From Nematostella vectensis (Eukaryota; Cnidaria; Anthozoa; Actiniaria; Edwardsiidae): DNA of 64,000 nt. A program made the translations under genes and the position numbers. Numbering within the stretch: the first letter of the stretch is position 1; every line of letters begins with the position of its first letter. Location of the stretch: assembly GCF_932526225.1 (NCBI RefSeq), contig NC_064040.1:16177994-16241993 (forward strand), given 5' to 3'. Under the pieces are notes generated by a model. It was not told the origin of the DNA and searched no databases. It was given only the letters and a program-made list of their open reading frames with translations. Below, in pieces: positions 51,301 through 58,900 of this stretch.

Positions 51301-53549
51301 TCACATTAAAACCTTTCTACGCGCGTCCCGTCGGACTTTTGACAGTGCCAACAATGTCTTATTATTGCAGGGGCGGTGGATGGGGAGGGGCAGCGCCCTA
51401 AATATGAACTTTTTTTAAACCAACGGGTTCCAAGCGGTACATTAGCAACCGCCGACTAATTTGTTGAATAGTTTTAAATCCCGTGCATAAAAACCTAGAT
51501 TATGCCCCGCGTTCTTATAAATAGCGCTTAAGAATTTTAAACCACCACCCACCCCTCCCCCCTGAAACTACCAGCCACCCTTCCGCCCCTGTATTGTAAT
51601 ATGAAGCTCACATTGTTTTATATAGTTTAATTTCTGCATTATCACAATAAATAGAAGAATCATGAGTAATTGTCATGCTGTACTCAGAGTGCTGTTCTCA
51701 AAGTCAAGAAATTGTAAAAACAAAACATCATTCTATTAGAGTGCCATTAGAATGTAGGACAGATGGACCATTGGTATATTGATATGTGGTAGGAATCACG
51801 TAAGAACGTTCTGAAGTGAATTCGAAAAGGGTGCGCATCGTCGCACTTCTTATAAAACCTTTTTTTTCAAAGGGTCGTTAATCAGCGAGAAAAAAAACGT
51901 TTAACAAAAAATCTTAAACGCCAGCCTTGATGTAAAGTTTTTTAAATTCTTGTTTATTTGTCTTTATTGTAGTTAAAACTTTCGCTCGAATCAACTTATA
52001 ATGTGACAATCAGGTATTATATATACATCTATTTCCAAAAAGGTTGTCAGTGCGAAACGGCAAAGGCGGTGGCGAGAGGCAGTATTACCGAAAGAAACCA
52101 TTGGTATCATTAGATTTCTTCCAAATGCTTGAGAATATCGTTGTATGGCTCTGACATTAGTGGATTTTATTGAACACCTTTATTTTTACAAATAATTATT
52201 ACGCATAAGCACGGGCTTAGAACTGCAATTTGGCAACTGTCATTGTCATTCATTTGAACTTTCAAAGTAGGTGTATATATGTATTATGCACTCTAGCTTT
52301 TATAATTTATGCAGTTATACATTCTCTGTAAGCAGCTTTGCCTTTTAAAAGCCTTTTTTGGCAACTTCAAACTTGTTAGATTGGACGATTGTGCCAAAGT
52401 TGATTTAACAAAAGCAGTTGCACAAACATGAGAAATCATTATTGCTACTCTTTTTCTATTCAGAATTCAAAATAAAACTGTAACATTCAATCCATGTGTT
52501 CATTACATGGAAACACAAGTTTCCATGGATATAATCATTTCCAATTTACATTAGACCTAACAAGTTACTATAGATACAAGAGTCTACCCTGACAATTTAC
52601 AAACACTAGAGTGGCTGAGTAAAGCAATTGTCGAATGTTTTGTGGCATACTCTAAAACACAGCTCACGAGTATAGTTTATTGTTATTTGAACACCTGTTT
52701 ACCTAAATAGGTCAAAATGTTAGGAGTTAGAACGTTAACCATGAACTGCATGTCTTCATTCTGTTAATTGATTCGCTTTTTTTGTAAGCAGCTGAGATAT
52801 TTTCCTGGATCCGCCTCTAGACCACATTGTTTTGATGTAATTTGAAACAGCATTTTTACAATAAGTAAACAAATTATTAGTAATTGTAATGCTGTACTCA
52901 AAGTATAGTAATTGTAAAAGCGAAACGACATACTATTAAAGTGCTATTAGAATTTATACCCGATAAACCATTGATATTTATGCAGTAAAGAGTTACTTGA
53001 GGACCTACTGATGTAAATCCATAAAAAAAGGCGTGCATCCGTCGCACTTGTTATTCCTTAACGGAAAACTGGGCTTGTTTTCAAACGACGTTTATCAGCT
53101 ATAAACAAAAACGTTCAACAAATTGTATGCTAAGAAAAAAAAAAAGAGTTAATTAGATTTTGACACACCTTTTCAAAAGAAAAAATAGCCTGCTCAACTT
53201 AACCAACTAGTCGCTTGTATTTTTGCTTATGGTGATTTTATTATTTTTTTTCCAAACGTTTAAAAACCCTTAAACTTCATATGCTTTGTGCCAACTTGTT
53301 TTTGAATATTTTAATGAAAAGTGTATAAATGTATCTTAGTGAAATGTGCTCTTCAAATGTGACCTGATAGCGTATGACTGTTTCTAGATATTCCTATAAA
53401 ATGTTAATATTGCTAAAATTCACAATTAAAATGCCGTCCCAAGAAAAATTCACATGGTAAGACTTACCACAGTTAGTGTATTTGAAAAACCCCTGAGATG
53501 AGTTTACGAGAACGAGAAAACTTAAGGCTGTAAACAATAACCCTGCCAT
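42264..53549 (-). CDS. Secreted ML-domain (GM2-activator-like) protein with inserted SUEL lectin domain
   Basis: Five minus-strand exons with GT/AG borders and matching phases: 53549-53468, 51026-50700, 45269-45041, 43366-43180, 42392-42264 (954 nt, 317 residues). Exon 1 gives a signal peptide (MAGLLFTALSFLVLVNSSQG) and FFKYTNC, the first strand and Cys of an ML domain. Exon 2 is a SUEL-type lectin domain. Exons 3-5 give the rest of the ML domain (SPLILPGPLNVSAS, VKIPC, FGSC, GIPCDCPIPTGTFTLPP, LGCITLQINVDI), typical of the ganglioside GM2 activator, a lipid-binding cofactor. The lectin exon is phase 1-1, so skipping it leaves an uninterrupted 208-residue ML protein. The product is predicted to be secreted or lysosomal and able to bind both sugar and lipid. 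That joint role is inferred. Introns are full of repeats. Confidence 0.85.
42393..43179. other. Intron 4 of the lectin-ML gene
   Basis: 787 bp of AT-rich sequence without recognised repeats or nested genes. Confidence 0.5.
43180..43366 (-). CDS. Lectin-ML gene exon 4: ML domain part
   Basis: Acceptor ATGGGCAG, donor GTAAGTATTC. Encodes TYDNFCELV, KCDKEMENTGIPCDCPIPTG and TFTLPPQ. The GIPCxCPxPxGTFxLP block is diagnostic for GM2-activator-like proteins. Ends in phase 0. Confidence 0.88.
43450..43682. mobile_element. TTAA-flanked MITE, copy 1
   Basis: Ends TTAAAGCCGCATTGTCACCA and the inverted form (TGGTGACAATGCGGCTTTAA). TTAA at both ends suggests a piggyBac-type target. Interior non-coding. 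The second copy is at 44216-44468. Confidence 0.75.
43680..43986. mobile_element. MITE with GACGACGGC-bearing ends, adjoining copy 1
   Basis: Left AAGGACCTTATGCAACGACG then ACGGC, right end in reverse AGGGACCTTAAGCAAGGACG then ACGGC. About 305 bp, no ORF. It shares its left TTAA with the right end of the preceding MITE, so one inserted at the edge of the other. Confidence 0.6.
44216..44468. mobile_element. TTAA-flanked MITE, copy 2
   Basis: Same family as 43450-43682 (TTAAAGCCACATTGTCACCA at the left end, GGTGACAATGCGGCTTTAA at the right). It contains about 20 extra bp after the left arm (GGTCCGACGGAAACCTCAAC), absent from copy 1. A partial relative lies near 59228-59330. Confidence 0.75.
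44525..44700. repeat. G-run-rich dispersed repeat, copy 1
   Basis: Between GTAGCAGGCCTTGAAA and GCTACGGCCCTG lie three runs of 8-12 G. The same arrangement occurs at 63190-63350, with similar spacing and text (TTTCCTTATA, CACGAT). The short ends GTAGCAGGGCC-like/GCTACGGCCC are inverted to each other. The plus strand could form a G-quadruplex. Confidence 0.6.
45041..45269 (-). CDS. Lectin-ML gene exon 3: ML domain part
   Basis: Acceptor TTGTGTTCTAG, donor GTAAGTC. Encodes LVSLLHTEHINDVISIGN, SPLILPGPLNVSASVTI, LKLNIQKKV and WVKIPCVANFGS, the central strands of a GM2-activator-type ML fold. Enters in phase 1, leaves in phase 2. Confidence 0.85.
45368..45937 (-). repeat. 36-bp minisatellite array 1 (splice-donor-bearing unit)
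   Basis: About 16 units of AACAAGTCCTTACCTTTGTT then ACACACATAGTCAACG. On the minus strand, the strand of the host gene, each unit reads G-GTAAGGACTTG... and encodes KDLFVDYVCNKG, the end of the lectin exon plus its splice donor. Units vary (TTCTTACC, AAACAACG). Confidence 0.9.
47590..48105. repeat. Degenerate GTGGACAGCGCCAGA tandem repeat
   Basis: About 16 loose units around CCCCGTGGACAGCGCCAGAG with spacers of 10-18 bp (AGCCAGAT, CAAGATCC). Period roughly 26-33 bp. It is GC-rich compared with everything around it. Open frames here are composed only of the repeat. Confidence 0.8.
48398..48477. repeat. Extra partial copy of arm sequence
   Basis: TTGATAAAAAACGATGCCTA then TCAAGTGCTTTCCCAAGCTG is the inverse of the stretch at about 46780-46815, and is also seen at 49196-49235. 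So part of the arm is present three times inside the element. Confidence 0.6.
50059..50340 (-). repeat. 36-bp minisatellite array 2
   Basis: About eight units of the same repeat as array 1, same orientation, framed by the arm end at its left and by a direct copy of the arm start (50343-50450) at its right. Confidence 0.9.
50343..50450. repeat. Solo 108-bp end of the large inverted element
   Basis: AGAAGCGCTCCGTTAATCCA through GTCTCCTGATTACAAAAA duplicates 45942-46050 directly and 49945-50054 inversely. Array 2 is therefore bracketed by inverted copies of this segment. Confidence 0.75.
50451..50735 (-). repeat. 36-bp minisatellite array 3, joined to the lectin exon
   Basis: About eight units, some shortened. 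The unit nearest the exon overlaps its last 36 bases (DLFVDYVCNKG frame), and the lectin frame stays open for about four further units before an indel (at about 50600). This is the probable birthplace of the repeat. Confidence 0.9.
50700..51026 (-). CDS. Lectin-ML gene exon 2: SUEL-type lectin domain
   Basis: Preceded by a TATTCAG acceptor. It encodes residues 28-136: HGCEDKDDVILSCPRGYNLA, then ILSVFFGHG, CDNSWFGQNC, VKHLCQGKQSCVISP and the end DLFVDYVCN. The Cys spacing and the closing V-x-Y-x-C match sea-urchin-egg-lectin/rhamnose-binding lectin domains (Gal_Lectin). It ends AACAAAG before GTAAGG, inside the first unit of the 36-bp minisatellite. Length 327 nt, phase 1 on both sides. Confidence 0.88.
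51366..51592. mobile_element. MITE with CAGGGGCGG ends
   Basis: Left CAGGGGCGGTGGATGGGG, right CCACCCTTCCGCCCCTG, inverted to each other. The five bases TATTG flank both sides. CAGGGGCGG ends are common for hAT-type MITEs. No ORF. Confidence 0.6.
52024..52275. mobile_element. MITE, AGGTTGTCAGT family, diverged copy
   Basis: The left end ACATCTATTTCCAAAAAGGT then TGTCAGTGCG matches the left end of 31532-31733. The right end AAAGTAGGTGTA is its shortened inverse. Arms are more diverged than in the first copy. Confidence 0.5.
53468..53549 (-). CDS. Lectin-ML gene exon 1: signal peptide and first ML strand
   Basis: Start ATG at 53549. It encodes 27 residues: a hydrophobic core (LLFTALSFLVLV), a small-residue cleavage region (NSSQG) and FFKYTNC. 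It ends in phase 1 before GTAAGTC. No other in-frame ATG nearby. Confidence 0.85.
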
Positions 53550-55699
53550 GTCTGCAACAACTTAACTGTTAAACAGAATAACCGACTCGCGCTATATATA
53601 TAAATCTACTGAGGCGTGACTGATCAAAGTGATTTTCTCTCTACATTGTGCAAACAGACTTGGCCAATGGATTAAGTTTTGTTTCAGGGAACTCGTTGCA
53701 CGGAACAACCGAAAGCAACGTAGATAATTTAGTCTTGCACCGGACAACCAAAAACAACGTACAAGAATAGAAAACCTGTTTAGATATTTTTTTTGTGTCA
53801 AGAGGAGAAGATTACAGATAATGGGGTTGTATAGCCAGCTTTGCGTAAAGTACACTTGGGACCCTTTGTTCTATTGTCTATCAAGTCAGAAACATGTCAC
53901 GAACTCACTTGCACGAACTTAGCTTGTAACTGTTTAAGACGTAGTTTATCCAAGGGTCCGCTTCCACTAGAATGAAAGTTTTTGATGAGCGATTGCTATC
54001 AAGAATTTTCGCCACTGAGGCAGAACACCGGCTTCTTTGCTAGTGCTGGTGCTAACTGGCCCTTAGTTCTCGTGATCCGGCAAAGTTTAGTTAAGAGCGG
54101 TATTTCTTCCCAAACATTTTCCCAACATTTTGTTGGTGTTTGAAACATGGTTAGCCAAACTAAATTCGTTGAAAACTAAACAAACTTCGTCAACAGAAAG
54201 CCGCTGAAAAAAACAATTATATATTTTTTGAATATTTAGGGCCCACATGGAAACTATCATTATTGTGCAAGCCACAACATTTGACTTGCCCCATTAGCTG
54301 GCTGCAGTATACAACTGAACGCGAACGCCCGCAACTCGGGCTAATCTCGATTGTATTTTTTATTAAGTAATCCAATTACTGTAGATGCCTGTCTATGCGG
54401 CATCGGTTAATAATCAAAGTGCGTGACGTCCTTCTGAACTAGCTTTTTACGAACTTCAAATTTCTATCAAAGAAACCTATCCATCTCCAATGGCGAGAAT
54501 ACTGAATACGTGCGCTTTTATCGTTTAATGACATTAATTTGCTTCTTTGAAGTTTGGTTAAAGGCGAAACCGTGCTATAAAGGTAGCATTCAGAGTTTTA
54601 TTATAAAATTTTGTGTCCATGGCTCTGCCTAACGGTTAGTCCGCCATGTTGGTTCTGATGTCAAACTTCTCGAGGTGTAAGAAGGGGGCGTCCCTATCCC
54701 TTTTACAACGCGGTTTTGCATTTAAGTCGAACAAATTATGGTTTGATCGTTTGTAACAAACTGTATTGACAGAAAACAATTTTCGCCTAAGTGCAAACAG
54801 GCCCTAGTTTAGGTTGGCAAACAATTGGTTTGAACTTTTGGTGCATTTTCTGTTAGGTTTTGTCAATAAACCTTTTAATAAACGTTGTAGGGGCGAATGT
54901 CTGTCCTTAGAATAAAACAAACGCTAGCCCTGCTTGCTGGCTCTCGAGTGCGTTTATTCAGAAATTGCTGTTCTATGGGTTTCGGGATTCCTGTGGCAAA
55001 CATAAAAGCGAGAGAAGGGGCCTCCCAATCTCATGCTTTTTTCGCGCCATAGGAATACCAAAAACTCCGAAAACAGTAATTTCCGAATTAAAAACTTACT
55101 GAAGGGCCGGCTATCAGGCTAAACTCAGAAATTGTAAATAATATGTAGTGAATATATTCGACAAAAGTGTTTTATTTTTTGTTTTCGCTTTCGCATTCCG
55201 GCGGGAGACAATATCGCCGTAAAGAAAGGGACAGCGCATCAAATTCACCGAGAAAATGTCAAGCGTTAACACAAGTAGGGCGAATACAATATACTAATTA
55301 GTTTTGTTTAGTTTTTTTATTTTCATTTATTTGCCTTAATTATACAGATATAAATACTTGTTGAAATACTGCAAACTGGTCAGAAAGCATTTAAAACGAT
55401 TAAAATAGTGGACCGCATGTTTGTTATTTTTTGGGAATCAATTCAGACTAAAAAAAGGGAAATTGATAAAGGAAACAAAGAGACCCGCTTCTATGTTTGA
55501 GTTATACAATTAAAAATTCGTCTCTAGGAAACTTGAGGTCATCTTGAGCAAATGAGGTTCCACCTTTATTTACTCCTTTTGTTACCAATGTCCCCTCCTG
55601 CCTCAATCTCTTTAAAGGGGGGTAGGAAACGCGGGACGGACATAACTCTGCACCGCAAAGAAGCCTCCTCGTTATTCCCAACACGTCTTGTTTGAAAGC
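53550..55699. other. Intergenic between CDPS 3' end and lectin-ML 5' end
   Basis: Holds the presumed promoter of the lectin-ML gene: CTATATATATAAA at about 53593, some 45-50 bp before the ATG on the minus strand, reads as TATATATATAG there and may be its TATA box. CDPS 3' UTR lies at the right end. No other gene recognised over 2.1 kb. Confidence 0.4.
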
Positions 55700-55917
55700 T
55701 CAGCGGATGATACAGAAACCATATCCCTGTCTCGGCTTGCCGTCATATTCCCCATTGATTAATTTCTCAAGCATGGGCCATGAGCGATGATAGATGAAGG
55801 TTACTTCGTCTGCGTCGTACAGAGCCTTGCTGGCTAATATGTAGGCGAACTCCTCGATTATATACAACACTGCTTCTCTAATGCTGTCGTCATTATAAAC
55901 ATCGGGATAAAAATCCG
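55700..55917 (-). CDS. CDPS exon 3 (residues 169-240)
   Basis: Acceptor TTTGTTTATAG. Reads DFYPDVYNDDSIREAVLYII, EEFAYILA, EVTFIYHRSWPMLEKLINGE and ends GFCIIR-stop at 55700. It carries three of the catalytic-site residues (Tyr187, Glu191, Tyr211). Confidence 0.93.
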
Positions 55918-58900
55918 CTATAAACAAAAACAAAAAGAAACAACATCAACACCAGGTTACTTGCTAACATTAAATAAAATGCTACTGAGTGGTGGCTTGT
56001 TTCTTATATTCTGAGTATCAAGTTCCGTGTTCGCTTTATGTTATTTCGTTTTTTTTTTTTGCTTTTACTATAGTGAAGAGAAAAAAAACAGCTTACGTAA
56101 TATCACAGGTAAACATGAAAATACCATGTGCATTATATATACATCAACCAAAAAAGAAAAAGCGCTTGATACAATAGATTGGTCGAAGGAAGAATAAGAT
56201 ACAATTACAGAGCTAGTGATTGCACTATCCATGGTTTCGGATTTAACCAGATAGTATCGGATCTAACTAAGAATTTTACTTAGAACTGATCCACATGAGA
56301 GTGGCCATTACAACAGTACCTCAACCCGCGCACAATTACTCTACTAACAGGGGATAGGGTAAGAAACAAACACTACATTCCGTCCCTTCTTAGACAAATA
56401 GTTCCTAAACTATTTAAATATTGTAAATAGTACAGAAGTATCATACAAGACACCCTAATGTGTGGTTACTGTCCAGTGTCAATTATCTAATATCCTACAA
56501 TAAAGTCATCAAATCTTGCAGGCGACTTTCTAGTAGTTCTTTGAACTACTTCTTACTCAATTTATCCCGTAAGTGGTAGGGTACGCGACGCTTAGGCTAA
56601 ATTCAGGTTCTACATTTGCATCAATTGGAATCTTAAGCAGGTAGTCCTTTAGTTTTCCAATGCCTCCACAGCAACCCGGATACTTAAATACTAAAATATC
56701 AGTTACTGTCTGATTTTGATGTACAGCATTTACATTTTGGTGTCCCAGCCTTAAGACCCCTAATGCTAACGCAGTTGCTCGTCCTAGAAAAGATTATCCC
56801 TTTCCTTCAATAGCTATATATTCCACATTGTTCAAAACATTTTGTCCCCAAATCACTTGTTCAGTAAACTTGCCAATTATAGGTAGAGGATATTTACTGC
56901 CATAAGGGTACATGTTCGGTTTGCACTTTGCTGATTCACAGACGATATGTTGAGTCTTCAACTTTTCCCAATGTGTCTGATCAATAATATTGCAAGTGGC
57001 ACCAGAGTCAATAACCATTGAAACAGGTATCCCCCCAACGTTCACTGTTATTTTAGCATGACCGTTTGAATCACCATAACCAGTGCCGGTCACAGGCGTA
57101 CCTGACATCATTCTGTTCGACTTTCCTGACTTCCAGTTTTGGTGGATGCCTATTTTGTTTGCTCTTACAAACTCTCTGAAAGCGATCCATTCCTTTACAC
57201 TTGTGGCAGGTCTGGCTCCAAGGTTTACAGCCTTTTTCATTGGACATATGACCTTCTTGACCACACCGAAAACACTTGCCATCAAACTTCTTAGATCGTC
57301 CAGACTTGTTTTGCCGACCAGCAGATTCCTTCTTGTTGAAAACTCGGGTAACTTCCTTCTTGTCTCCTAGATCTGCAGTCTGTCTATCGTTTTTCCCTTC
57401 AATATCCCCAGCTTGACGTTCTGCATCCTCCAAAGGTCAAGCAATTTCTCACAACTGGCTCAGGGTTAAAACTCGTCTCTTCTGAAGTCGTTTGAGCCGC
57501 AGGTCATGTGACCATACAACCACTTTTAACTTGGTCAAGAATTTGTTCATCCAAGAATTCTGCTTCGCCAAATTCGCCGAATTGGCATTTCTGTCGAAGC
57601 CTCGTCACGTATTGTTCTACAGTTTTGTTTGGAGACTGCCTTGTTTCACCGAGACTAGCAGAGCAGACCAAGCCCGACCACAAGCTCTTAGTTCCCCTAC
57701 TGGGTTCCAAGAACCTGGGCGAGCTTCCTGCAAGGGTCCAACGGTTCCAGATGCGGCTGTTGCACTTCGCATACACAATATCACAAGTTCAAGGCAAGAA
57801 CCTTGAGCACTGCGGACGCGCTATCCAGAGCTTCTTGCAAAGAATACTCAAACCGGAAGAGCTGAAACTCCAGGAAAAGGTTGACCAATTCATGGACGCC
57901 GTCATGGATGGTCTACCCTCATCTAGCGACCGCCTCTGTCAAATCCGAAAAGAGCAGAGCAAGAATCCGGTCTGCAACATGATCAAACAGAATTGCACCG
58001 AGGGATGCCCGGAAAAGTTGAGCGTTACAAGTACGCTAAAACCCTACTGGGAAGTCAGAGGAGAGCTGTCAGAACGGACTACTGATAAAGGCAGAGCGCA
58101 TCCATCCCGACGTCATTACGGGAAGAAATAGTCCAAGTTATTCACACTGGTCATCAAGGAATCGTCAAATGGCCAGAAGTAAGTAAAGCAATTGAATAAG
58201 CTGAGACGCAGTCCCACTGAGGCACCATACCCTCAAAGCTACCGGAACGTCCGTGGCAGAAAGTGGCGTGTTACAAAAGCGCAACATACTTACTGGTGAT
58301 CGACTCCCTCTCGAGGTATGTTGAGGTGTCACGTCTATCTAATACAGTGTCTAAGGGTATCATTGAACACTTGAAAGCCATATTCGCAAGGCATGGTTAT
58401 CCCGAGAGTTCATGACAGATAATGGCCCACAATATGCCACAGCAATATTTGCGCAATTTGCTAAGTCATATGGTTTTACTCATGCGACAAGTAGTCTTCA
58501 CTTCCCAAGATCCAATGGGGATGTAGAGAGAGGGGTCCAGACAGCAATGAAACTAATCAAGAAGTCGGAAGACCCCTATCAAGCGCTGCTAGCCTTCAGA
58601 TCAACGCCACTGACCGCCTTCGTACAACAGTACCAGGTACACCTCCCAGTCGAGAACCAGCCTGGCCTGATCTAGAGTCTGTAACAGATAGGCACACTTG
58701 CTGCTTTTTATTTTACACCTGTTGCTGCAACCAGAAGATAGAAGTAATGGTTTAACTAGAATAAGTTTTGATAAGTGTCCTCTTACATTACCCATGTAAA
58801 GTAAAATAAATATTAGAAAATATGTCCTGATTTTATAACCTGATGTTTGCTGCTTATGTTTAGTTCTAATGTCCACGAGTATCTTCTGCTTTGCTGGGTG

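Larger units (their letters stand above)
51027..53467. other. Intron 1 of the lectin-ML gene
   Basis: 2.4 kb intron with two MITEs (51366-51592, 52024-52275). No nested gene. The segments around 51640-51900 and 52850-53110 look related to each other (AATTGTAATGCTGTACTCA-type stretch, GTCGCACTT...TTATCAGC), a diverged internal duplication. Confidence 0.45.
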
